Below the pieces are notes generated by a model. It was not told the DNA's origin and did no database searches. It worked only from the letters and a program-made list of their open reading frames with translations. Both the position numbers and the translations under genes were made by a program. Source: an uncultured Treponema sp. (GTDB lineage Bacteria; Spirochaetota; Spirochaetia; Treponematales; Treponemataceae). Taken from it: a stretch of 64,000 nucleotides of DNA. Every line of letters begins with the position of its first letter. Positions within the stretch are counted from its first letter, which is position 1. Location of the stretch: NCBI GenBank assembly GCA_934718065.1, contig CAKUZR010000013.1, forward strand, positions 1 through 64,000, in the 5' to 3' direction. Shown here piece by piece: positions 52,796-62,263 of this stretch.

Positions 52796-53800
52796 TTATT
52801 TTACATTTTTAGACCAAATTCCAAGAACTTCGTCTTTTTGCGCTGTGGCTTTGGCAACATCGTATTTTATCAGGTCAAGCTGGCTTACAGGAATAGAACC
52901 TTCCGCACCTTTTGCATTTGGATTCACCGGAACTGTAAAATCAATTGAGCTCATAAGTTCCTGGGCTTCAGTTGAAAGCATAAAATCAACGAATTTTTTT
53001 GCAGCCTCAAGATTTTTTGTATTCTTCATGATTGAAATGCAGTCAACATCGCCTACTGTCTGCGGCGGAGCAACCGGAATCAAGTCAAATCCGTCTGAAT
53101 GATATTTTGCAATCGCGTGCAGATATGAAACGCCAATCGCATATTCTCCAGTTCCAAGAAGTTTTGCTGGCGCGCTTCCGCTGTCTGGAAACTGGCCAAC
53201 AAGAGGCGCAAGATTCAGAAGATATTCCCAGCCTTTTTCCCAGCCGAGCCGCTGAAGCTGATTCTGCACAAAAAGATACGCCGTTGAAGACGCAATTGGA
53301 TTTGTAAGAACAATTTCACCTTTAAAAGCCGGATTCAGCAAATCATCCCAGGTTTTTGGAATTTCAATTCCAGGAAATTTCTGCTCAAAACGAGTTTTAT
53401 TCACGCCGATTCCAAGCGAAAGAACGCAGAAACCAGTCCAAGTGTTGTCTTTTGCAAGCGCATATTCAGGAACGCCTTTTGCAAGCGGAGAAAGATAAGG
53501 CTCCAGCGCGCCCGCCTCGTCCGCCTGAACATGATAATTTGTTGCGCCGCCAAGAAGAACGTCCGCCTGTGGATTGTCTTTTTCAGCAATTACCCGGTTT
53601 ACAAGCTCGCCGGTTGAAGCGCGCAAAAACAGAACCGGAATTCCTGTTTTTTTAGTAAAAAGATTTGTAAGCGCAGTAGTTTCTTCCTCGTGGATTATAG
53701 AATAAATTTGAAGAGTTTTTTGATTTTTAGAGCAGCCTGAAAAAATCAGAGCGGCAGAAAACGCCAGAACAGCAGTTTTCAAAGAATTTAGGATTTTCAT
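52796..53800 (-). CDS. iron(III)-type ABC transporter substrate-binding lipoprotein
   Basis: The 334-aa receptor has a lipoprotein signal ending FSGC (Cys23). The mature protein has the FbpA/AfuA-type fold: LQIYSIIHEEETTALTNLFTKKTG, a VLLGGATNYHVQAD segment and WTGFCVLSLGIGVNKTRF. The Tyr pair used for iron by FbpA is not obvious, so another anion or chelate could be the ligand. A strong AGGAGG precedes the ATG, and a palindrome lies just upstream. Confidence 0.88.
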   Translation of the reverse strand: MKILNSLKTAVLAFSAALIFSGCSKNQKTLQIYSIIHEEETTALTNLFTKKTGIPVLFLRASTGELVNRVIAEKDNPQADVLLGGATNYHVQADEAGALEPYLSPLAKGVPEYALAKDNTWTGFCVLSLGIGVNKTRFEQKFPGIEIPKTWDDLLNPAFKGEIVLTNPIASSTAYLFVQNQLQRLGWEKGWEYLLNLAPLVGQFPDSGSAPAKLLGTGEYAIGVSYLHAIAKYHSDGFDLIPVAPPQTVGDVDCISIMKNTKNLEAAKKFVDFMLSTEAQELMSSIDFTVPVNPNAKGAEGSIPVSQLDLIKYDVAKATAQKDEVLGIWSKNVK

Positions 53801-53812
53801 ATTCCTCCTGAA

Positions 53813-53831
53813 AAATTTAGCAGCTAAATTT
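53813..53831. promoter_or_regulatory. operator-like palindrome before the iron(III)-type ABC operon
   Basis: AAATTTAGC-A-GCTAAATTT is a perfect 9-bp inverted repeat 13 bases upstream of the receptor ATG. Its size suits a dimeric repressor such as a Fur or DtxR relative. The core TTAGC...GCTAA recurs in the enolase leader. Confidence 0.55.
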
Positions 53832-53924
53832 CATTTCAATGTGATATTAAAAATCTACTGTTTTTCTACATTTGTTTATATAACCAGATTCTGATAAAAA
53901 TTATGTTATCAAGATTTTTTTTAC

Positions 53925-53976
53925 TTGCCGATGAACGAAAAAATCTGTATCTTAGTTCTAGTTAGCATTTGCTAAC
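53925..53976 (+). promoter_or_regulatory. enolase promoter with hairpin at the start
   Basis: TTGCCG (53925-53930) and TATCTT (53948-53953) are 17 bases apart, giving a start near 53960. GTTAGC-ATTT-GCTAAC (53961-53976) then forms a 6-bp hairpin at the mRNA 5' end, which may protect the message or bind a regulator. AAAGGTGG is the ribosome site. Confidence 0.55.
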
Positions 53977-53988
53977 CAAAATCTTTAA

Positions 53989-55296
<1,308 letters not shown>

Positions 55297-55592
55297 TTTT
55301 TGAGCCACGTGAATTCCGTCATCGTTTAGGTTATTGAGAAAGAACGAAACTTGCTGAATTATTTCTAGCCTGAACGTTGAGTTTTTTGTGAAAAAAAAAT
55401 GAAAGCGCAGTCAGATTTACAGTTTGTGAAGATTTTTGGCGATTGAATCAATTAAATTGCGGAGCACCCGAATTAATACAAGCGAAGCGCGAGCCAAATC
55501 CATCTTGAGCAAACTGCAAATCTGCCGCAAGCGATTTTTCAGAATTTACAAAAAAACTCGACATTCGGGGCTAAGATAATAAAATCATCTTG
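55297..55592. other. intergenic gap holding repeat copy C
   Basis: After enolase there is no gene for about 300 bases. Most of it (55369-55569) is an inverted copy of the dispersed element. The few bases before it show no clear terminator with a T-run, so the element's own palindrome may end both the enolase transcript and the convergent one. Confidence 0.6.
55369..55569. mobile_element. MITE-like element, copy C (inverted relative to A and B)
   Basis: The ends CCTGAACGTTGAGTTTTTT (from 55369) and the complement of 55548-55569 match with few differences. Inner arms CAGATTTACAGTTTG and CAAACTGCAAATCTG also pair, so nearly the whole unit is an imperfect palindrome. The central string GCGGAGCACCCG...AAGCGAAGCGCGAGCC is the reverse complement of copies A and B. 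Confidence 0.75.
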
Positions 55593-56726
55593 TTAATCAA
55601 AATTGATTTTACAGCTCCAGCCAAAATTGCGAGGCTTAAGCTTCAAAATCTGATCGGTTCTGAGCGAACAATGGTCCCAGATTCCGTGGTTTGCAAAACA
55701 CATATAATGTTTATTGTATGGCGGCTGCATAAAAATGAATGGCTCGCACCACTGAGGAATATCTCTTTTGTTCGACTGGTCATCAAGATTTGCAGAACTG
55801 ATTCCATCAAGCCAGCACATAATCTGAATTTCGTTTTCAACAAGAGAATCAGCTTTTGTTTTTATTCCAAACGGACGCTTATAACCATAAGTTAAGCTCA
55901 TATTAATTCGTTTTTTTGAAAAAATATCATTCATCTTGTCTTTTACTGCGCCAAAATCTTTAATAACCTGAGCTCTGATGTCAGCGGATTCTAGTTCAAT
56001 TCTTAAAAGAGCTTTGTCCTGGTTAAGAATGCGGATAGTTCGTAATAAAGGCAATTGCCAAATACTTGGCAGAAAAAGTTTCTTTGAGAAATTAGAATCT
56101 CGCCAGTTTTGCCAATCCTCATAGCTGAAATTCTTGTGCTGCAGGTTTTCTCCAAAACAGACTTCTATTGAAGTTGAAAAATCTTCCGGCCTGCACCGAT
56201 TTATTACTTCAAGAGGAATTTTATAATTTGTATGAGGACGTTTCCGGTCATCTTTTTCTTTTTTGGGGCAAGCAAATGAATAAAGAGCTTTGCAGACATA
56301 ATCGTGAGTCAAATTTTCAAAAGGTCCAAAGTGATAATTCTGCCATAAAGACAAAGCTTTCATTTTTTCCGGCAGCTTCTCTTTGTATTTTGAAACCAGC
56401 TCCCATTCGCAGTCAGCACCATCAAAAACAGTTCCATCTTCAAGTTTGTATTCAGAATCAGGATAAAATCCTATGCCGCAATTGATTTCATAATTCTTGT
56501 AGTAACTCTTGCCCTCTTTGATGAAAAAATCCAGCTGAGTTTTTAACTCCTTCACCTGGTCATACATTTTAAACATCATTTTATAAAGATGAGCATTAAT
56601 CATTCTGACATTTTCAATTCCGTCTTTTGCTTCAGGACGCAGCTCTTCATTCAAGCCAGAATCTTCCTTTTTGCAAACACTTTGAATCGATTTCTTGTTG
56701 AATTTTGTTTTGCTTCTCTTTTTCAT
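55593..56726 (-). CDS. unrecognised protein beside the direct-repeat cassette (377 aa)
   Basis: ATG 56726 follows AGGAG with good spacing; twelve further open codons upstream belong to the repeat. The protein starts very basic (MKKRSKTKFNKK), has a helical segment at residues 45-75 and then a mixed domain rich in Trp, Tyr and Cys. It ends with WCEPFIFMQPPYNKHYMCFANHG near the C-terminus. I recognise no family. Its promoter region and first codons are duplicated at 61491-61603, across a 4.7-kb cassette. Confidence 0.7.
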   Translation of the reverse strand: MKKRSKTKFNKKSIQSVCKKEDSGLNEELRPEAKDGIENVRMINAHLYKMMFKMYDQVKELKTQLDFFIKEGKSYYKNYEINCGIGFYPDSEYKLEDGTVFDGADCEWELVSKYKEKLPEKMKALSLWQNYHFGPFENLTHDYVCKALYSFACPKKEKDDRKRPHTNYKIPLEVINRCRPEDFSTSIEVCFGENLQHKNFSYEDWQNWRDSNFSKKLFLPSIWQLPLLRTIRILNQDKALLRIELESADIRAQVIKDFGAVKDKMNDIFSKKRINMSLTYGYKRPFGIKTKADSLVENEIQIMCWLDGISSANLDDQSNKRDIPQWCEPFIFMQPPYNKHYMCFANHGIWDHCSLRTDQILKLKPRNFGWSCKINFD

Positions 56727-56814
56727 AAGCCACTCCTGCCATTTATGAAAATATAAAACCATTACACTATCAAACTGTGATAGAGTTTTATGAAATGAGA
56801 GGAATTTCTGGATA
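56713..56814. repeat. 102-bp direct repeat, left copy
   Basis: Positions 56713-56814 match 61502-61603 with two substitutions seen. The unit contains the ribosome site and start codon of the 377-aa gene (minus strand), upstream promoter sequence and the palindrome CTATCA-AACTG-TGATAG (56767-56783). It ends three bases from the stop of the 796-aa gene. Confidence 0.9.
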
Positions 56815-56816
56815 TT

Positions 56817-59207
56817 TTAAGAACACTGGAATTTAATCAGTTCATTGTATATTTCAAGAGAGTAATTCAACAGCTTTTTCTTATCATTTTTATATATCTG
56901 ACATTCTTTTAATAAATCAAGATAGTCTTTTCTAATGTCGTTTATTCCCCGAAGTAATATTTGTTTTATAAGTTTAAGAATTTCTTCGTGTTCTTCTGTT
57001 GCATTTGGCGAATCAAGAATAATTTTAAACCAACGTTTTGTTCTATTGCTATTTTCTTCATCAGTTCCTATCCGGAATATGAATGATTCATCTGATTTTT
57101 TTTGTTCCAATTCATAGGGAAGAAAATGTTCAACAATTGTATTATAAAATTCATCTATTAATTTAGCATCTTCGTTGGAATCAAGACAATCTTGCATAAT
57201 CTCATAAAGCATATTTTTCTGAATAGCAGATAAAAGCTTATATTTTTCTTTATTTTCCAGACTGTCCAAAAATTGTTTTTTATTTTCAATTAAATCATCA
57301 CTTTTTAGATATTCTGTCAAAATTTTTCTTGCTCCAATAAAATTATTCTGATTATTTAACTGCTCAACAAAAAATTGAAGAAATTTAAATAAAAGAGAAC
57401 TGTTTTTTATTAAGGAAGCATAATTTAGATAAGAAAATTCTAGCAACGGATAGAGTATTTCTATATTTTTATCGCTTTTTTCCAAAAGTGTTTCAAAAAT
57501 GAATAATTTTAGCTCATTGTCATCAAGTTCTTTGATGATGTTACGCAAATAATCATTAAGCTCACTTCTCCTATTTTCAAATAGCAAAAATAAATCGATT
57601 AGAAAGAAAACTACATTTTTTTTCTCGGAAGAAGTCAAAATTTCATTGTTAACAACAGCTTTTGATAATATTCCGCAGACATCTAGATACAATTCTTTAT
57701 TTTTTGAATCCTTACTTTCCACTATATTTTTTGTAATAATTTGAATTATTAATTTTTGAGCAGCAGTATTATATTGTGGAAATTGATTATTTAAAAATAT
57801 GAATACTCTTTTCTTTTCATCAGTATCTATATATGCTGCTTTTAAGAAATATTCTATTGTTGAAAGAGTTTTTGGATTTTCTGGACGGGATAATAATAAA
57901 TCAATTATCTCTTCATTAACTTTTATTTGTTCAAACAGTTTTAAACATGATGGAAAAATATCAGAAAATAATGTATACAAGTTATCTCTTATCTGAATAT
58001 CAATAACATTGTTTTTATAGACACTTATTAAATTTCTTATTAGAACCCGGTTTATCTCATCTGACTGTGCAGCTTTATTTCCATCCATTCCCAGACATTC
58101 TTTTATATAACTATTGAGCTCTTCATTTTTTTCACAACTCTGTGCATAAATACCAGAAATCAACTTAACACATTTTAATTTTGCGTCTTTATTTTTTCTA
58201 TTATCAGGAATATCTTCTATTAAAATTTTCTCAAGGATTTTGCATGCAAAATGTTTTGAAAAATCATTTTCATTTTCACTTAATATTTTATTGGATATTT
58301 TTTCAATAAAAATTTCTCTCTTGCTTGTAGTATCATAAGGAATCAGCGCATTGAAAATTTCCATCTTTTTATCTTCTGTTAGAGCCAATCCAAAATTTTC
58401 AATTGTATAAAAATAGATAGAAAATAAAGAATCAATAATCGAGTTTAAATCACTTTGACCAAAATCATCTGCTGTTTTCCCCATCTCTTCAATCAATTTA
58501 AACAAATGATATTCTTCAAATAAAAATGAACTAAAAATTTTAGTATCATTTGCAATATAAATAGCATCTCTTAACGATGATAAACAAGTTTTATAAAGTT
58601 TTTCCTTGTCTTCATTTTTTAAATTTTCTGAATCTTTTATTTTATGCAGTTCTTTGTGAATAGTCTGTAAAAAATTCTGAGAACAATTTTTGCTTGTTAA
58701 ATCCAAAATATTTTCAATATCTTTAACAGCTTTTTTTGCTGGATAGATAATCGAGATTTTATCTAACAAAATCTCTGTTGAATTAACAAGAATATCATCT
58801 ATGTCTTTGTTTTGCACATGAAAATTATTTGTATTTACAAAACTAACCCAGTTAAGAAAATTTTTTACACCTTTTATAGATTTTACTTGATTTTTAAAAG
58901 TTGGCACCAAGCCAAGAAGTAAAACTGCATTACTCTGATTGTTATATTGGTCAAGACTTTTTTCAATGGATATAGTTTTATCTTCCAGTGTTTTTGCCGC
59001 TATAAAGCTTGTCCAATCGGCTAAAGTGCCTGTATTTCCCTGCGCATTCAGCTCATTATAATACATTCCTAGTTCGGAATCACTCTCAAGCATGCTTTTT
59101 TGAGCTGACGATAATTCGATGTCCAGATTCTTTTCAATTTTTTTATTTTCGTCAGTCTGTATTTTTAATGATAAATCTTTATAACTTGTCAGTGTCGCTT
59201 CATTCAT
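56817..59207 (-). CDS. large all-helical protein of the three-gene cassette (796 aa)
   Basis: This very A+T-rich gene encodes a protein of leucine-, lysine- and asparagine-rich helices throughout, compatible with HEAT- or ARM-like solenoid repeats. The N-terminal 130 residues include NTGTLADWTSFIAAKT and LLLGLVPTFKNQVK. No P-loop, nuclease or other catalytic motif is visible, and there is no membrane span or signal peptide. AGAGGAAG precedes the ATG. It follows the membrane-protein gene by 15 bases and is the last gene of the unit. A scaffold or sensor role is inference. Confidence 0.75.
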   Translation of the reverse strand: MNEATLTSYKDLSLKIQTDENKKIEKNLDIELSSAQKSMLESDSELGMYYNELNAQGNTGTLADWTSFIAAKTLEDKTISIEKSLDQYNNQSNAVLLLGLVPTFKNQVKSIKGVKNFLNWVSFVNTNNFHVQNKDIDDILVNSTEILLDKISIIYPAKKAVKDIENILDLTSKNCSQNFLQTIHKELHKIKDSENLKNEDKEKLYKTCLSSLRDAIYIANDTKIFSSFLFEEYHLFKLIEEMGKTADDFGQSDLNSIIDSLFSIYFYTIENFGLALTEDKKMEIFNALIPYDTTSKREIFIEKISNKILSENENDFSKHFACKILEKILIEDIPDNRKNKDAKLKCVKLISGIYAQSCEKNEELNSYIKECLGMDGNKAAQSDEINRVLIRNLISVYKNNVIDIQIRDNLYTLFSDIFPSCLKLFEQIKVNEEIIDLLLSRPENPKTLSTIEYFLKAAYIDTDEKKRVFIFLNNQFPQYNTAAQKLIIQIITKNIVESKDSKNKELYLDVCGILSKAVVNNEILTSSEKKNVVFFLIDLFLLFENRRSELNDYLRNIIKELDDNELKLFIFETLLEKSDKNIEILYPLLEFSYLNYASLIKNSSLLFKFLQFFVEQLNNQNNFIGARKILTEYLKSDDLIENKKQFLDSLENKEKYKLLSAIQKNMLYEIMQDCLDSNEDAKLIDEFYNTIVEHFLPYELEQKKSDESFIFRIGTDEENSNRTKRWFKIILDSPNATEEHEEILKLIKQILLRGINDIRKDYLDLLKECQIYKNDKKKLLNYSLEIYNELIKFQCS

Positions 59208-59222
59208 AACATCAACTTCCTC

Positions 59223-60278
59223 TTAGTTTTTATTTGTTTTTTCTTTTTGGGAAAAGAAGACTTCTATCTTTTTATGATTCTTTTCTTCTATAGCAAGATT
59301 TCTTTCTTTTATATTTTGTGTTTCCCTATATTCAAAAATTGTGGCACCGAATATTGTGATAAATGCCAAAACATTTCCTGCAGTACTTAAAGAATCATCA
59401 AAATAAGCTGGATTATCTGTTTCTAGGGCAAACCTCAAAATAGGTGCAATAAACTGCTTAATATCTGTGCTTATTTTTTCTATTGCTTTACTTATGCGCC
59501 ATAGTCCGCCCAATATTCCGACAACTCCTAAAAGACCAACTGTTCCAACAATTATTAAAAGTATGATTGGGTTCGCAACAATTGTGAGAATCAAATTTAC
59601 GATAAAAGAGATTATCCGAAAAAAACATTTGGAAATTGCAGAAAAAACACCTTTTGCAGTTTTTGTAATTATAACTGAACTTTTATTTATTTCCTTTTTA
59701 AGCTTTAAACTTGAAACAGTGCATTTTATTCCGTAAGCAGCTAGCAATGCTATTAATATTGTAATAAAATTCATGGCTGTTGAGTTTTCCAAAATATTAG
59801 TGGCTAAATTGTTTGGCAACATATAACGAACAAGAATTTTGAATAAAAACAAAAAAATACCATAAATCAAAAGGGAATCAATATTTGTTGATATGATTTT
59901 TTTTGACATTTTGCTCTGTACTGTTACACAGAATTCTAAAAAGAATGTTATTCCTAGTATTATCCATTCAAAATATCCAAAACCACATGCTGGTAATAGA
60001 ATTAATTTATAAAAAGCGGTAAAAAGAAGCCAATTTGAGAAAAAATATAATATACTGTTCTGAAGTTCTTGTTTATTTTTTCGTTCTAGCGTGATAAGCG
60101 CATGCAACAGTCCAAATATAAAATAAACAAGAATTTCTGGCATTCTTAGCAACGAATGTAAGCCTATAGCTCCATACGAATTTATAGAAACTGATGTTAA
60201 TAATAATGCTACTAAACCTGCGGCAAGCTTTATAACCGGTATATCTGTAAAATTAATCTGTAAATTTTTATTTTTCAT
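59223..60278 (-). CDS. polytopic membrane protein of the cassette (351 aa)
   Basis: The protein has about eight hydrophobic segments between residues 15 and 300 (for example LAAGLVALLLTSVSI and FIVNLILTIVANPIILLIIVGTVGLLGVVGILGG), with a charged C-terminal tail (EIKERNLAIEEKNHKKIEV-like). It resembles no transporter family I can name; a pore or membrane effector is possible. AAAGGA precedes the ATG, and the gene starts 11 bases after the upstream gene ends. Strong A+T bias marks it as foreign. Confidence 0.75.
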   Translation of the reverse strand: MKNKNLQINFTDIPVIKLAAGLVALLLTSVSINSYGAIGLHSLLRMPEILVYFIFGLLHALITLERKNKQELQNSILYFFSNWLLFTAFYKLILLPACGFGYFEWIILGITFFLEFCVTVQSKMSKKIISTNIDSLLIYGIFLFLFKILVRYMLPNNLATNILENSTAMNFITILIALLAAYGIKCTVSSLKLKKEINKSSVIITKTAKGVFSAISKCFFRIISFIVNLILTIVANPIILLIIVGTVGLLGVVGILGGLWRISKAIEKISTDIKQFIAPILRFALETDNPAYFDDSLSTAGNVLAFITIFGATIFEYRETQNIKERNLAIEEKNHKKIEVFFSQKEKTNKN

Positions 60279-60289
60279 ATCATATCCTT

Positions 60290-61336
60290 TTACTTCATAT
60301 ATGGTATATTATCTGTATTTTTTACCCATTCAAGGGAACTTTTTTGCTCTTCATTTTTAAACCATCCAAATTCATCCTTGGATTGCTGAATATCCGATGC
60401 GAGTTTTGTTATTCTTTTTAAGAAAGTAAAAGCCTCTTTATAACTTCCTTGTTCACCTATTGAATTTGGATATTCATTAAATATTCGCTCTATCTCATCC
60501 TCAATAGCTGTACAATCTTTTTTACGTTTTGATTCATTGTTTTCTTCAGCAGCTTCGTTCAAATGATACGCTTCTTTCAGTTCAAGCACCAATACATCTT
60601 TTTCTGTGAGACTGGCTCCATGAATCTTTTTTGCAACAGAGTCTTCATAAGCGCGAGTTAAATTTATAAATTGAATACCAACAGTATTGTTTTTATCCAG
60701 CTCATAAATATATTTATAAGACAATCTTATTAAATCCGTAGGTGGTATTTCTGCATGAGCTTTTAAGTTTTGCTGCATATATTTTGCTAAATCAACAACT
60801 TTGGTTATACAATCAGAAAGACCTTTATTAATCTCTTTTTTACCTAATAAATATTGGTTGTCCTTATAGAACTCGTTTTCATATAATTCTTGCTTAGCTG
60901 CTTTTGTTTCTCCAAAAATAGTCCAATCCTGACGATTTTTAAGCTCAATTGCTTTAGTAATTGTCATTTTGTGTTCCATACAGAAAAAAAGAGCAAGCCT
61001 GATTTCAAAGTATGAATCAAAATAGTTTATTAAATTTTCTGACAATTCTGGCTGCATATTAAGCCAATCATTTTTTTTATCTATATAGGTTTTATATGCA
61101 TCTTCTATAGATTTTCCATTAGCTTGATCAATTTTATCAAGAATGATATTTAAACCTTCTGCTATAACCTTTTTTTCTAAATCTGTTATCTTTCTACCAT
61201 TATTTGCTAGAGAGCCTGCTGTAGCCGCAGCCCGTCCTTTTTGCTCGCTGGTTATAACTTTTTTGCTGTTGATAGCAATTATTAACAAAACGAAACATAT
61301 AACAAGAACTCCGGATATTCGAATAATGTATTTCAT
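60290..61336 (-). CDS. membrane-anchored helical protein, first gene of the cassette (348 aa)
   Basis: One N-terminal membrane span (MKYIIRISGVLVICFVLLII) is followed by a Lys/Glu-rich helical domain. The span lacks a cleavage site, so it is an anchor. The rest contains GRAAATAGSLANNGRK, long amphipathic helices and a C-terminal WFKNEEQKSS segment; no catalytic motif is evident. GAGGTG precedes ATG 61336, and a GTG two codons earlier is possible. It heads the cassette downstream of the three-hairpin array. Confidence 0.72.
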   Translation of the reverse strand: MKYIIRISGVLVICFVLLIIAINSKKVITSEQKGRAAATAGSLANNGRKITDLEKKVIAEGLNIILDKIDQANGKSIEDAYKTYIDKKNDWLNMQPELSENLINYFDSYFEIRLALFFCMEHKMTITKAIELKNRQDWTIFGETKAAKQELYENEFYKDNQYLLGKKEINKGLSDCITKVVDLAKYMQQNLKAHAEIPPTDLIRLSYKYIYELDKNNTVGIQFINLTRAYEDSVAKKIHGASLTEKDVLVLELKEAYHLNEAAEENNESKRKKDCTAIEDEIERIFNEYPNSIGEQGSYKEAFTFLKRITKLASDIQQSKDEFGWFKNEEQKSSLEWVKNTDNIPYMK

Positions 61337-61412
61337 AAACACCTCTTAAAAGAATTGAATTTTATTTATGCGGATAATGTTCAGAAGATTTTTCAAAAAC
61401 TCTCCATGAAAT

Positions 61413-61490
61413 AAAAAACTTTTCAAGCGTAGCGATGAAAAGTTTTTTAGGCTGTTTGTGTCAACAGCCTAAAGGGTATACCCTTTAGGC
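61413..61490. repeat. array of three consecutive hairpins
   Basis: AAAAAACTTTTCA (61413-61425) pairs perfectly with 61436-61448; AGGCTGTT (61449-61456) pairs with 61463-61470; GCCTAAAGGGTA-TACCCTTTAGGC (61467-61490) is a perfect 24-bp palindrome. The first has T-rich flanks on both sides and would act as a bidirectional terminator. The array separates the cassette from the right direct repeat. Confidence 0.85.
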
Positions 61491-61515
61491 GAATTTTTTT
61501 ACTTCTCTTTTTCAT
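61447..61515 (-). pseudogene. 22-codon remnant sharing the start of the 377-aa gene
   Basis: In the right repeat copy the same ribosome site and ATG AAA AAG AGA AG- codons as the 55593-56726 gene are kept. After six codons the frame runs into the palindrome and stops at TAA (61449-61447). It reads MKKRSKKIRLKGIPF and onward for 22 residues. It looks like a truncated 5' end left by recombination; expression as a leader peptide cannot be excluded. Confidence 0.6.
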
Positions 61516-61603
61516 AAGCCACTCCTGCCATTGATGAAAATATAAAACCATTACACTATCAAATTGTGATAGAGTTTTATGAAATGAGAGGAATTTCTGG
61601 ATA
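61502..61603. repeat. 102-bp direct repeat, right copy
   Basis: Near-identical to 56713-56814, and homology continues weakly to 61491. It includes the palindrome CTATCA-AATTG-TGATAG (61556-61572). With the left copy it brackets the three-gene cassette, so recombination between copies would remove those genes exactly. Confidence 0.9.
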
Positions 61604-61635
61604 AATAAAAAACGGAAATTTATTTATTAAATTTT

Positions 61636-61974
61636 TCAGGCTTCAATGAAACTTTCTAAGGCTTTTACAAGTTTCTTATAGTTTGAATCAGACAATTTTG
61701 ATATTTTCTCAGCAAGAGCAAATTTATTCACAGCGCCTGCCAAATGGATAACTGCAACAGAGTCTTTTTGTAAATTTGTTTCAGATTTTGAAAATAAAAT
61801 ATTTGGAACATATTCTGCAAGTTCTATATTGCTTGTAAGCGGAACAACAAAAACAGTATTCAAATTACGACCGCAAATTTCATCATTTTGCAGAATTACA
61901 GCTGGTCTTTTATATGCGGGCAAACTTCCAATTGGAATGCCAAAATCAATCCACCATATTTCACCATGTGTCAT
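61636..61974 (-). CDS. MazF/PemK-family toxin (112 aa)
   Basis: This is a growth-inhibiting endoribonuclease toxin. The N-terminal HGEIWWIDFGIPIGS, RPAVILQND with the active-site Arg, and VVPLTSNIE are family marks, as is KDSVAVIHLAGAVNK in place of the more common QIRTVDK. The antitoxin gene lies upstream and overlaps by 14 bases, so the pair is coupled. It targets mRNA or tRNA at a short sequence not readable from here. Confidence 0.9.
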   Translation of the reverse strand: MTHGEIWWIDFGIPIGSLPAYKRPAVILQNDEICGRNLNTVFVVPLTSNIELAEYVPNILFSKSETNLQKDSVAVIHLAGAVNKFALAEKISKLSDSNYKKLVKALESFIEA

Positions 61975-62155
61975 TTTTTAATTCCTCCCACATAGTGTTC
62001 ATTGTGGCTTTTGAAACTGTTGATTCCATTTGCAAAAATTTATCTTCTTTTTCTGATTTAATTTTTAGTTCAAGCAGAGAAACATAATCTGCAACCATAT
62101 CAACATATTTCTTAGGAAGAGCTTCTATTTTCTTTTCTAACGCTGTATACGGCAT
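61961..62155 (-). CDS. antitoxin partner of the MazF/PemK toxin (64 aa)
   Basis: A small acidic/basic helical protein (MPYTALEKKIEALPKKYVDM and onward) resembling DUF2281-type antitoxins. The C-terminal part, unstructured and acidic with MWEELKNDTW, probably wraps the toxin. GGAGGTAACTAAT precedes ATG 62155. As in most such modules, the complex should repress its own promoter. Confidence 0.8.
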   Translation of the reverse strand: MPYTALEKKIEALPKKYVDMVADYVSLLELKIKSEKEDKFLQMESTVSKATMNTMWEELKNDTW

Positions 62156-62263
62156 ATTAGTTACCTCCACGATGTTTTAATGCTAACACAGTTTTTCTAA
62201 CTTGTACAGATTTTAAATTCCCGCATAGTTGACCAAACGATATTTGACGGATAAATTTTTCTT

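Larger units (their letters stand above)
61343..61635. other. non-coding gap around the hairpin array
   Basis: About 290 bases without a full gene. It holds the hairpin array, the 22-codon remnant and the right direct repeat. The stretch 61343-61412 should contain the cassette promoter, but no clear -35/-10 pair could be chosen. Confidence 0.6.
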
